Of a DNA stretch of 64,000 bases, positions 18,493-28,596 are shown in pieces; within the stretch, counting starts at the first letter, position 1, and the number at the start of each line of letters is the position of its first letter. Under the pieces are notes generated by a model. The model was given only the letters and a program-made list of their open reading frames with translations. It was not told where the DNA came from and made no database searches. This stretch comes from Henningerozyma blattae CBS 6284. Its lineage: Eukaryota > Ascomycota > Saccharomycetes > Saccharomycetales > Saccharomycetaceae. The translations under genes were made by a program, and so were the position numbers. The stretch lies in the NCBI RefSeq assembly GCF_000315915.1, contig NC_020187.1, forward strand, positions 868,001 through 932,000, in the 5' to 3' direction.

Positions 18493-21444
18493 ATGACGGT
18501 CATTATTGCCTCATTATTCCTACCCCATCAGCCACAATTCATAGTTGACTCATTCTCAGATGCTGCTGCGAATTTGGCAAACTCAGATCTTGTCAAGATC
18601 AAGGAACCAATAGTTCCTACCCCTACTGCTGCCGCAATTCCTGAGGAACCAGCCTCAAGGAGATCTGTACATCGTTCTAGTATCTCACAGATTCCAAATC
18701 GCCAAGACTCAATTATATCTTTGGGGAATTCTAATCGGTCAAACTCTAGCTCAAGTGCTTCTAATAATAGTGGCACTACTGTCGTAGGATCATCTGCTAG
18801 TGATAATTCCACAGATGAAGTAATTTCTTCAGAAGCCTTTATTGAGAATTTGACTACTGGTATTCCAAGTAATAACAGCTATTCAACCTCTGGTGCTTCT
18901 AATGAAACTATAATTACAGATGGTAATGATTCTTCAATGGCAAAGGAGAAAGCTGTGATTACCCCTCGTTCAAAGACATTGTTAGATATCAAAGATCCAG
19001 CACAGGCTGCATTACAGCATGGTTCAAAGCTATCTTTCCCATCCATGAGACGGTCAAGTCAAGTGGTTAATAATCATGATCGCGCAAGTCTTTTAAAACC
19101 TGCTGAAGTCTTTGCTCATTTACCATGGCAAATTGTTAAAGGTAGTAAAGGTAATATAGGTATGTTCAATGCTGTGGAAACAGCACTTGAAGAAGAATTA
19201 ATTTGTGACCAAAAGACAAACGATATTATTCCAGTTTCTTGGGTTGGAACAGTAGGTGTGCCGACAGATGAATTGCCAAATAATGTGGTTGATGATATTG
19301 TTAAAAGATTAAGAACCCATTATAATTCAAATGCAGTCATTACCGATGATATCACTTTTAAAGGTGCCTATAAGAATTTTTGTAAACAAATCCTTTGGCC
19401 CACTTTACATTATCAAATTCCTGATAATCCGAATTCAAAAGCTTTTGAAGATCATTCTTGGAATCATTATCAAAAATTAAACCAACAATTTGCCAATGTC
19501 ATTATAAAGAATTATAAAAATGGTGATACTATTTGGATTCATGATTATCATCTGATGTTGGTTCCTGGAATGATAAGAGAAAAATTGCCTGATGCCAAGA
19601 TTGGTTTCTTCTTACATGTTTCATTTCCAAGTAGTGAAGTCTTTAGATGTTTTGCTCAAAGAGAATTGTTATTGAAGGGGATTTGTGGTTCTAATTCAGT
19701 AGGATTTCAAACTAAAGAGTATTCCAGACACTTCTTACAAACCTGTAATAGATTATTAATGGCCGATATTATTAATGACGGTGTTAAATATAATGGTAAA
19801 ATGGTTAGAGTCAATTCTACACCAATTGGGATTGACCTATTTAAATTGGATAAACAAATTAAATCCAAACAAACTTCTGACTTCAGAAAAATTATTAGAC
19901 AGAGATGGAAGGATAAAAAATTGATTGTATCAAGGGATCATTTAGATCCTATTCGTGGTATTGATAAGAAGCTATTGGCATTTGAACGATTTTTAATAGA
20001 AAATCCAGAATATAGGGAAAAAGTTGTTTTAATTCAAATTTGTATTGGTGGTAATAAGACTACTAGAAATGATTATATTGAAAGAAAAGTCACTATAATT
20101 GCAGACCGTATTAATTCGTTATCATCAAATAATATTAGTGATTTTTCCACTCAACATGTTGTATTTTTGCATCAAGAAATTGATAGAAATCAATATCTAG
20201 CTTTAGCTTGTGAAGCAGATATTTTCTTAATATCTGCCTTTAGAGAGGGAATGAATTTGACTTGTCATGATTTTGTGACTTGTTCAATGGATAAAAAGGC
20301 ACCTCTATTGTTATCTGAATTTACTGGAAGTGCAGATCTGTTAAAAGGAGGTGCTGTTTTAATAAATCCTTGGGATATTAAACACCAAGCCGAATCTATA
20401 AAATATGCATTGGAAATGTCAACTCCAGAAAAAATTAGAAATTGGAAAAGTATGGCAAAGGCTGTAGTAAATAATGATTCGGATCACTGGGTAATTAAAT
20501 CTTTACAAGGTATAAATGAGGCATGGGAGGCTTATAAAGAAAGTTCCACTGTCACTAGCGTTTCAATCCCACAGATTATTGCTGATTATAAGCATTCTTC
20601 AAATCGTCTCTTTATTCTAAAAGTATCTACTCCACCAACTTCCAGATTAATTTCTGCTTTAACAGATTTGATATCTGCGAGAAATTATGTTTATATCCTA
20701 TCTCATTTTTCCAAATCAGTTTTTGAAGGTTTATACTCACGTGTATCCAATATTGGTTTAATTGCTGAAAATGGTGCATATGTAAAACTAAACAACGGTT
20801 CTGCTGGTTGGTATAATATTGTTGAGCATACTTATTGGATTAATCAAGTTTGTAAGACTTTAGATGCAAAAATTGAAAGATTGCCTGGTGCATACTATAA
20901 AATAGCAGACTCAATGGTCAGATTCCATACTGAAAACGCAGAAGATAAAGACCGTGTTTCAAGTGTGGTTGGGGAAACTATCACTCATATTAATACTTTG
21001 TTCGGCTCGAAAGGTGTTCATGCTTATTTACATAAAGGTATTTTATTTGTCCAACAAACCGGTTTATCAATAGATGCTATTCAATTTATTTTAAGATATT
21101 ATAGTGCCACAACTTCAGGTTCTAATTCTGAATTAAGTATAGATCAAAAAGTTGAACCTTCTATTCCGATATCACCTGTAAAACAGCCAAATTCATATTT
21201 CAATAAACATAATTTCCCAGATCAAGCCATTGATTTCGCATTAGTATCAGGATCATCATCTCCAGTGGTTGAACCACTATTTGGCGTAATTAATACTGAA
21301 GTCAATAATTCTTCTTTGAAATTTGGTCATTCGATAGTTTATGGCAATACACTAGCTTCGTTAGCCAATGAACATGTAGATGGTGCCAATGAATTGATCA
21401 ATGTATTAGAGATGATCTCTAGCGATGATTCAAAAGAAACTTAG
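18493..21444 (+). CDS. TPS3: Tps3/Tsl1, regulatory subunit of trehalose-6-phosphate synthase/phosphatase
   Basis: A 983-residue protein. It starts MTVIIASLFLPHQPQF, the conserved Tps3/Tsl1 N-terminus, followed by about 180 low-complexity serine/asparagine-rich residues. A GT20 (trehalose-phosphate synthase) domain spans about 200-690, with DTIWIHDYHLMLVP, IGFFLHVSFPSSEVFRC, FREGMNLTCHDFV and LLLSEFTGSADLL. A phosphatase-like HAD domain spans about 715-975 (LIAENGAYVKL, GAYYKIADSMVRFHTENA). This is the long regulatory-subunit architecture, not the shorter catalytic Tps1. Tps3 and Tsl1 are duplicate genes in S. cerevisiae; here one gene sits between SAP30 and TIF11 like TPS3 (YMR261C), so TPS3 is preferred. 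The complex makes trehalose from UDP-glucose and glucose-6-phosphate in the cytosol. Confidence 0.95.
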   Translation: MTVIIASLFLPHQPQFIVDSFSDAAANLANSDLVKIKEPIVPTPTAAAIPEEPASRRSVHRSSISQIPNRQDSIISLGNSNRSNSSSSASNNSGTTVVGSSASDNSTDEVISSEAFIENLTTGIPSNNSYSTSGASNETIITDGNDSSMAKEKAVITPRSKTLLDIKDPAQAALQHGSKLSFPSMRRSSQVVNNHDRASLLKPAEVFAHLPWQIVKGSKGNIGMFNAVETALEEELICDQKTNDIIPVSWVGTVGVPTDELPNNVVDDIVKRLRTHYNSNAVITDDITFKGAYKNFCKQILWPTLHYQIPDNPNSKAFEDHSWNHYQKLNQQFANVIIKNYKNGDTIWIHDYHLMLVPGMIREKLPDAKIGFFLHVSFPSSEVFRCFAQRELLLKGICGSNSVGFQTKEYSRHFLQTCNRLLMADIINDGVKYNGKMVRVNSTPIGIDLFKLDKQIKSKQTSDFRKIIRQRWKDKKLIVSRDHLDPIRGIDKKLLAFERFLIENPEYREKVVLIQICIGGNKTTRNDYIERKVTIIADRINSLSSNNISDFSTQHVVFLHQEIDRNQYLALACEADIFLISAFREGMNLTCHDFVTCSMDKKAPLLLSEFTGSADLLKGGAVLINPWDIKHQAESIKYALEMSTPEKIRNWKSMAKAVVNNDSDHWVIKSLQGINEAWEAYKESSTVTSVSIPQIIADYKHSSNRLFILKVSTPPTSRLISALTDLISARNYVYILSHFSKSVFEGLYSRVSNIGLIAENGAYVKLNNGSAGWYNIVEHTYWINQVCKTLDAKIERLPGAYYKIADSMVRFHTENAEDKDRVSSVVGETITHINTLFGSKGVHAYLHKGILFVQQTGLSIDAIQFILRYYSATTSGSNSELSIDQKVEPSIPISPVKQPNSYFNKHNFPDQAIDFALVSGSSSPVVEPLFGVINTEVNNSSLKFGHSIVYGNTLASLANEHVDGANELINVLEMISSDDSKET

Positions 21445-23292
21445 GCTTACAAATAGACTTATTTTTTATTAAATTTAGATACCTATATAGAGCGTTATTT
21501 CTATAAGTAATGTATAAATAATTTTTTAAACGATTTAATGACTATAATTTGCTCTCAAGAAAATTGCTAACGTTAAACAATACTATGTCAGCAACTTAAC
21601 AGTAGTTAAAGGTTCAAGATTTAAGTTTTATCGAATTCGACTTATTATTAAGACACTTTTGACAGAGGTTTCTTATAAAAATAAACAAATATTCTAGTGA
21701 TAAACTTAACTGTTTATGGTAGTGTTATTAGCATTGCATATACATTCTCTATCCGATAATTTCTGTTCATTAGATTTCAGAATGTGCGAGATTAAAAAAA
21801 TGCGAAATATGCCAAATTAGGTAACTCCGAGTTTTGTATTTAAACTTACTTTTGCCTCTAGTTCTCTATCGTTGGATAATTAGCTATACTATTCATATAT
21901 GGACTCTTGAAATTTATGATTATTGAAGTAAGAAATATTTGAATAATTTACACAAGTATATTGGGTTTTCCTTTAATATTCCTCGGTTATGTTTGTTTCG
22001 CACTGACAATCTTCACCAAATATACTAAAAAATCTAGAGACAGTTAATAGATTTCCAATAATTACTTGTAATTTTTAAACTAAAATTGTATTTTGAATTA
22101 CTTTAAGTTATTTGAAAAGATTAAGATAAAATGAATCAATGTGTATATATATATAGTAGTATGGTATACAGTCTATAAGTTTATTGCGAAATTATAACCA
22201 ATTTTAATTCAAAACTAATATTCATTAAGAAATTACTTACTAATTCAAGAAAATTAACAATATGTTGGACAAATAGTCTAAAATAGACATAAAAATTGAG
22301 TACCTTATACAAAATACTAAAATACCATTATGCACGAATTTAATAACAGATCTAATTTAGAGGAAGCTAAAAAATATTGTTGGCACTTCAAAAATAAAAA
22401 TAGGTAAATTTAGTAAATGTTAAAAAATTCTTCTGTTAATATTACCCTATTTTGCAATACTTGGTTAATTTTAGGTAGAAATTGAGAGAATCAAAATACT
22501 GTAAAACATAAATGAAAAAATGATTATGTTGCAATTTATCATAAGAAGGTAATAAAATATCTGTATACATCTACCTAATTGTGTTTTAGAAATAATAGAA
22601 ATGCACTGTGCTGAACCTTCAGACATAGAAAGAAGGAGAAGAGACAAGTAATTCTTTGGAAATTCAATATTCTTAACTTGTAACAACCGTTAATTTTCAC
22701 CTTTTAAGCATTCCCTGTGAATCTGGGAAAGTTTTTGGGAATTTTTCGAAGTTAAAATTATTTGAGGTAAAATATCAAAAATAACTTGGTAACAAACTCA
22801 ATAATCAGTTTATTATCAAAATCTACTGCTAATAAGAAGTGCAGATGGTTAGTTTCCCCTTTAAAATCAATAGCTTGTTATTTTTTGGAAGCCTAGACCT
22901 TCTTCTTTATCAAAAACATGTTATAAAGCAGAAGATATTTTAACTGTTATATAATAAAAAAATTAACAATAAAATAATGCTAATGAAGTTATATATGTTT
23001 CATTTTTATTTAATATTCTTTTCAATTTTGCTATTTTGTATACTGTTTAATATGTTTATTAATTTTAAACTATTTTTTATGCTAAATATAAACCTTTGCT
23101 TTTCACTCTTTTATTTTCAGATTTAAAAAGCTTCAAAAATGAGACAAATAATACCAATATTGAATAAAATGTCTGTTTTTGTTGATACTACATCCATACC
23201 ATTACTCTTGTTCTACTCCATAGAATAATTGAAATTTTATTTTGTGACACCTATCACATGATACCTTCCGAGTTTGTCATTTCTGAAAAAAT
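21445..23292. other. gene-free interval between TPS3 and TIF11
   Basis: About 1.9 kb of AT-rich DNA between two plus-strand genes. No open frame longer than about 70 codons and none with a motif. A TA-dinucleotide run lies near 22143-22154. In S. cerevisiae the two genes are adjacent with a short spacer, so this is unusually long. A sequence ATCACATG (about 23255-23263) fits the loose CDEI/Cbf1 consensus. Confidence 0.55.
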
Positions 23293-23306
23293 TGAAAAAT
23301 TTTTCA
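23293..23306. promoter_or_regulatory. palindromic RRPE-type element upstream of TIF11
   Basis: TGAAAAATTTTTCA at 23293-23306 contains the rRNA-processing element consensus on both strands and lies 95 bases before the TIF11 ATG. This element typifies promoters of ribosome-biogenesis and translation genes in Saccharomycetaceae. No PAC partner was seen. Function is inferred from motif and position. Confidence 0.5.
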
Positions 23307-23400
23307 GTGGAATAAAATGATGAAGTAGCAAAGGAAAAAAAAATAAAGTATTTAATTATAAGCACAAATAACACCTCACTTAAGATAATCGTACGTCAAA

Positions 23401-23859
23401 ATGGGTAAGAAGAACACTAAAGGTGGTAAGAAAGGTAGAAGAGGTAAGAACGAATCCGATGGTCAGAAGCGTGAATTGATCTACAGAGAAGAAGGTCAAG
23501 AATATGCCCAAATTACCAAAATGTTAGGTAATGGTAGAGTGGAAGCTACTTGTTTCGATGGTGTTAAGAGAATGGCTCATATCAGAGGTAAATTAAGAAA
23601 GAGAGTTTGGATGGGTCAAGGTGATATTATTTTGGTTTCTTTAAGAGATTTCCAAGATGATCAATGTGATGTTGTTCATAAATATAACTTGGATGAAGCT
23701 AGAACATTGAAGACTCAGGGTGAATTACCAGAAAATGCTAAAATTAATGAAACCGATAACTTTGGTTTCGAATCTGATGAAGAAGTTAACTTCGAATTCG
23801 GTGCTGAAGATGATGACGAAGATGAAGGTGAATCTGATTTCGATATTGATGATATTTAG
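23401..23859 (+). CDS. TIF11: eIF1A, translation initiation factor
   Basis: The 152-residue product is colinear with eIF1A (153 in S. cerevisiae). A basic glycine-lysine N-terminal tail ([17 protein letters not shown]) is followed by the OB-fold with [35 protein letters not shown] and [15 protein letters not shown], then a C-terminal tail of mostly acidic residues ending DFDIDDI. eIF1A binds the A-site of the 40S subunit and promotes scanning and start-codon choice. Codon use is strongly biased to preferred yeast codons (GGT, AGA, TTG), as expected for high expression. It follows TPS3 in the order seen at YMR261C-YMR260C. Confidence 0.98.
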   Translation: MGKKNTKGGKKGRRGKNESDGQKRELIYREEGQEYAQITKMLGNGRVEATCFDGVKRMAHIRGKLRKRVWMGQGDIILVSLRDFQDDQCDVVHKYNLDEARTLKTQGELPENAKINETDNFGFESDEEVNFEFGAEDDDEDEGESDFDIDDI

Positions 23860-24359
23860 TTTAATTTAATTATTCCTATTTTTTTGTTTTTATTTTTCAA
23901 TTCATCCCTTCCTATTCTTTCATTTTTTCATCAAAATTATATACAGGAAATTATCAACTGTAATTTTTCCATACATTTTTGGTAATTAGTACATTATTTT
24001 AATGTTTAATAATAATGTTAGTTTTTATAATAAACCCTATGTAACTCTTTATAATTTTGCCATGTAGATTATCACATAATTCCATTACATTATATTAATA
24101 ATTTCCACTGCTATTAATTTATGCAAAAATAAATTCTTTAATCCTAGTACGAATGCTTTATCATGTGTTAAATGAATTCTTTTATTTATAAATTGTATAA
24201 TATGAATATTTGTATAACCTGTATAAAAAGCTGTAGATAAATCTATATATGTTTGAGAAAGGAAAAAAATGCCATTAAAAAGAATGTATAATATAATGTG
24301 TTCGTTAAGTTAATGATGAAGTTAATAGTTTACAAAGAGAATACTGCATTAAAGATGAT
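23860..24359. other. 3' intergenic region between convergent TIF11 and the homeobox gene
   Basis: 500 bases, very AT-rich, between two convergent genes; long T-runs just after the TIF11 stop could serve 3'-end formation. Nothing else is recognisable. Confidence 0.6.
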
Positions 24360-25259
24360 TCAATTTTCATTATTGGAAATTTTTTTCAATTCTTCTAATC
24401 TATCACTTAATCTCTTTCTCTTTGTGAAGCTTGGAACTTTCTTTGTTGAATCGATATTTTCGTCATCACTTGAAAGTCCAACGCTTGTATTTTTATCATT
24501 GTCGTTAGTACTCTTAGCTAAGACATAATAGTCACTAAAAACCTTCCTTCTTCTGACGTTAATAAACCAGTTAGATAATTGAATTTTAGTTAACCCTGTT
24601 AAAACTAATAATTCGGACTTTTCCTTTGGAGTAGGGTATGGGTTGCGTAAATGGTTTAGCAACCAATCATTTAAAATTTGAACTGTTTCCTTTGGTAAAT
24701 TCGATCTTTTTGAAACCATATAATTTAATTTTGATTTCTTTAACGAGTGATTTTTTTCAGTTTGTTTCTCAGTTACATTTACAGTTACATCTCTATTTAA
24801 ATGCTCTTGATTTTGTTGTAGTTTCTCATTATCTTGAGCAGATTTGTCTGTTGGAATAATCAATGGTGATGGCGATGGTGATGGTAGAGAACTGTGATAA
24901 TTTGAATCTCCGGCTGTAGTTGGAAGTGAAAGAAGAGACGAGGAAGAAGTATTAAAATTATTATTATTACCCATAGAGAAAGTACTATTATTACTTGAAC
25001 TGCTAGAACTTCTAGAATGTAAACAATGATGTGATTGAGGAGGGGTAGTAGGAGAAACAGAGACTACTGGAGGAGGTAATATGAATGTAGGAGTTTGAAT
25101 TGATGTTTTGATTGCATAAGGATGGTTACAATTGTGATTAATATTTTGATGTGCAGGTGTTTGAGGGAAATTCAATGGAGTATAAGTATTTCTTTGTTGA
25201 ACATCGATAGCGTTAAACAAAGTTTGGATAGATGGTAGCATAACATTTGAAGATTGCAT
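24360..25259 (-). CDS. TOS8/CUP9: TALE homeodomain repressor of the Tos8/Cup9 pair
   Basis: A 299-residue protein. Residues 1-175 are serine/asparagine/proline-rich and low-complexity. A TALE homeodomain spans about 183-245 (KRSNLPKETVQILNDWLLNH, NPYPTPKEKSELL, GLTKIQLSNWFINVRRRKVF) with the typical three-residue loop extension and the recognition-helix WFINVRRR. The last residues (RLSDRLEELKKISN) form a short helix like the Cup9 C-terminus. Cup9 represses the peptide transporter PTR2 and copper-related genes; Tos8 is its paralogue. Sequence favours CUP9, while position next to SPO23 and SRM1 equals TOS8 (YGL096W), so the gene may be the single counterpart of both. A 3.3-kb gene-free region lies upstream. 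Confidence 0.92.
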   Translation of the reverse strand: MQSSNVMLPSIQTLFNAIDVQQRNTYTPLNFPQTPAHQNINHNCNHPYAIKTSIQTPTFILPPPVVSVSPTTPPQSHHCLHSRSSSSSSNNSTFSMGNNNNFNTSSSSLLSLPTTAGDSNYHSSLPSPSPSPLIIPTDKSAQDNEKLQQNQEHLNRDVTVNVTEKQTEKNHSLKKSKLNYMVSKRSNLPKETVQILNDWLLNHLRNPYPTPKEKSELLVLTGLTKIQLSNWFINVRRRKVFSDYYVLAKSTNDNDKNTSVGLSSDDENIDSTKKVPSFTKRKRLSDRLEELKKISNNEN

Positions 25260-28200
25260 GATAAACGGTGGGGTATATTCGAAAAGTAAAAAAGGATAGT
25301 GGTATTTTGAAAAGGGGTTAACTCAAAGATGTGAATAATTTTAATTTATTATGTAGCAAAAAGATTTACATTAAAGTAAAAATTAGCTAAGTTAAGAAAA
25401 TAGTATTTAGCAAAAACCAAGAATGCGTCTTTTATACAAAAATGAAATAATATTATTAATATATATAAAACTGTCGTAGATCTAAATTGAAGCTTAAGGC
25501 ATTAACTCAAAATTTAGATCAAGTAACGGTACATAAATTAATTTAATTTGCAACAGGAATGAATGGTAGCTTTGAGAGCTAGACGATCCTGCACAGATAA
25601 TTGGTGCTTGAATAATTGAAATAGTTGGTTGGGTTTCCCAGGTACGAGGAACGAGGGGAAAGCTAAACCAAAATAATAATTCAACACGTAAAAAGAAACG
25701 AAATAAAATGGAAAACCAAACAAAGTACAGGAATATCATGGAAGAATGCTAATAAACAAAAGCCAATAATATCAGCGAAGAGCTCGGAGAAAGTCAACAG
25801 AGGCCCATATATTATAACCCATAATGGGAGACATAAACGGAGTCTTCAGCTAAACAGTTGGGAACGCAACATATGAAAAATCCCAAATGGAGCATAGTAA
25901 GGCACTAGTGAAAAGCAAGAGTATAAGGGTAGAGTTGGGATGAGATCGATGAATCAATGAATATAGCAATCGATCGAGCAATAGAGTAATTAATGCTACA
26001 ACGAGTTTGATTGAGAAAGAGACGCAAGTCGATGGATAAAAGAAATAAATAAACGAGCCCAAAACACAACCCTTGATTGAACGATGGGTATACGAACGCC
26101 TGTAAACATGGCAGAAGCATCTCTTGACACAAGATTGTAAAAAAGCAGCCACTAATACGTAACTCCAACCCCAGTAATCCAGGCTCAAACTCAAATTAAA
26201 GCCTAATAATCATCACCATCGTGGTGAGAATTAATAATAGTAGCATATAGGCCAGGTGTAGAGAAGAAGCTTGATTACCAACAAGGAATAATGGTTAATT
26301 AACAAATCAACATTTTCCGTGGAGTGTTGGAAGATTTCTCAGAAACTGCCGGACAATATTTTCGTTGCAGGAAAAAGCCAAGCCGGAAATTTTGTCATTA
26401 AACCAAAAAATTAGTGAATAAATTAAAATGGTAAATAAATTAGTAAATAAATAAAGAAAAGAAACGGATGCATGCAAAAATAACGATTCTAAGGCAACCG
26501 GAAACGTTTACGATTCGATAACAGTGGGAAAAAGTGTCGGTCATTTGTTGGACCCAAACGTACGAGGGTCTCTGCTATTGGGATAGAGACAAAAATAACA
26601 TACGTAGTATACGAAGTCACCAGTTAAATCGACGCAGCCGTGTGTCACTTCGTTTATTCATAGTGATCACAAACAATCACAGACATAATCACAGTGCAAA
26701 ATAGCCTAATACAATACAAACAGACAGAGATCGTCAGGGATCTCCTCCAGATCTGGATGCGAAAATAGGCACACAGCCTCGTCTTGTATAGCTCCATTGT
26801 AAAGTTGAAGGGACAACATCAGCCACAAAAACCAGTAGAAGGTAACCCTGTACGTCCTTTAGCATGTAGCTTGCAAAAATGGGACATGAAGGGTGGCAGG
26901 AGTAAAAGGTAACCCAAATTCTCAAGCCACGGCCATTATCGAAATCAATGGTCGAAAGCATACAATTGGACAGTCACAAAGGAAAAGTTGAGTAAAAGGT
27001 ATAATGGGGTATCGATATATGCATTAGGTTATCCAACAGTTTCTGAGGACAAGTATTTTCCGTTGGGTGCTTCTGTACCATTTCCAGTAGTCTCCAGTAT
27101 TTTGGTCATGGTAAACCTCCCGGACTGGAAAAGCTGCCACGAGGTTGCTTATGATTCTGCGTATGTGCTCGTGATTATCAATTTGTCCCTTTCAACCTTT
27201 ATAAGATGTTGTTGACCTTGTTAGGTATCATACGACCTACAGCTTTTCTTAGGTTGGGTGAGCTATAAGGAGCATAACCCAACAAGAATCAGTAGGAAAA
27301 AAGCAAGTTCCGTAGCAGCCTTGCCGTAATTCTTGCTCGTCGTAACCATCTAAAATAAAACCCTCCGTAAATGTCAGCAAGAAAACGACGCTATCAGAGA
27401 TTTGACACAAGCTGTTGACACAAAGTTCCCATCGTTTCCATCATAGTTTCGTTTATCGTTGTCTCTTCTCTATCCATGAGGAACTCTAAGTAGTAACAAG
27501 ATAAAACGTCATTTGCACATGTAGGAAGCCAACTTTATCTGACCATTCTCCTATTTGGTAATGATGTCGCCTTGTATTCCCTGCAACATGTTGCGTGTGC
27601 ATGAAATCTAGATTAAATTCTGCACCCCCTATCTTTGTGGTTTGACGTATTCCTCGTTTAACCTCATTTTTGTTGGTGTCTGATTATTTTCTTTTTCTTT
27701 AAGAAACTTTTCACCAAATTGGGAATTTTATTTATGCAGTTGTCTCGTATAGCTGGGTTCATAGATCTCGGAATCCATTACAAAACACGCTTTTTTCCCG
27801 ATTCAGGTTTTGAAAGTGTCATCATGTGTTTATACGCATCAAAGACACATGACCATTCTTATTATTAAGTTTCGTGAATGTTTACCATGGTTAATGCTGA
27901 ATAATAATTTATTCACGTGTTTTCGTTAGCATACCAACGCGATCCTCGAAAGAATGTAATATTATTTGTTCAAACGACATCGTCACAAAATTGATAAAGA
28001 AGATTCGTTAATTGATGCTTCAGGAATTCGCGATTTAGAATTTGTTTTTTTTGTAATCTTTGGTGGCAATCTTGGAGATACTTCGTTGCAGTTACTAACA
28101 ATGTGGAGGAAGGCCCTAGGGTGCCTAAAGACACCTTTAATTTTTGAATATCTCAATATTTCATTTTCAGAGCAGAAAGAATGTTTTTTTTTGGTGCATA

Positions 28201-28596
28201 TGTAGGGGAATGGTGGCGCATGTTTAGGAGTGTTCTTATTCAATGATGTTTGTTTCTCGTTTGTTAACTGTATTGTTGAAGGAATTTCTATTCTAGGATA
28301 TTGTTACGCATTAAATTTGTGACATTGCCTTCTACGTTTATTAATTTGGCGTATCTAGTTAAAAATTTCAGATATTGTTTTGATTCCTATGAATATTCTT
28401 AAAATAATTTTATCTAAAAATATTTATCTTACAATGTATATTTGTTTGTGCTAAAAATAAATTGCAATTGAATTTTTTGCAAGATCTAAATTGTAGCAGC
28501 TCAAGTGCATCTGCTTCTCATCAATACATAATACTTGTCAATAAGGTTGGCTTGTAGCCAAGTAGCAAAATATTCAACCAACCTTTAGACAGCTGT
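25260..28596. other. 3.3-kb gene-free interval upstream of the homeobox gene
   Basis: The longest interval without a convincing gene in the conserved part. All open frames are below 115 codons, overlap one another on both strands and show no motif; several have frequent rare codons. The stretch 26480-27600 is less AT-rich than typical intergenic DNA here. A 7-bp inverted repeat (GTTGGGT...ACCCAAC) lies at about 27253-27285. As the gene to the left reads leftward, most of this is its upstream DNA. It may be a large regulatory region or hold a non-coding RNA or a lost gene. I could not identify any. Confidence 0.6.
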
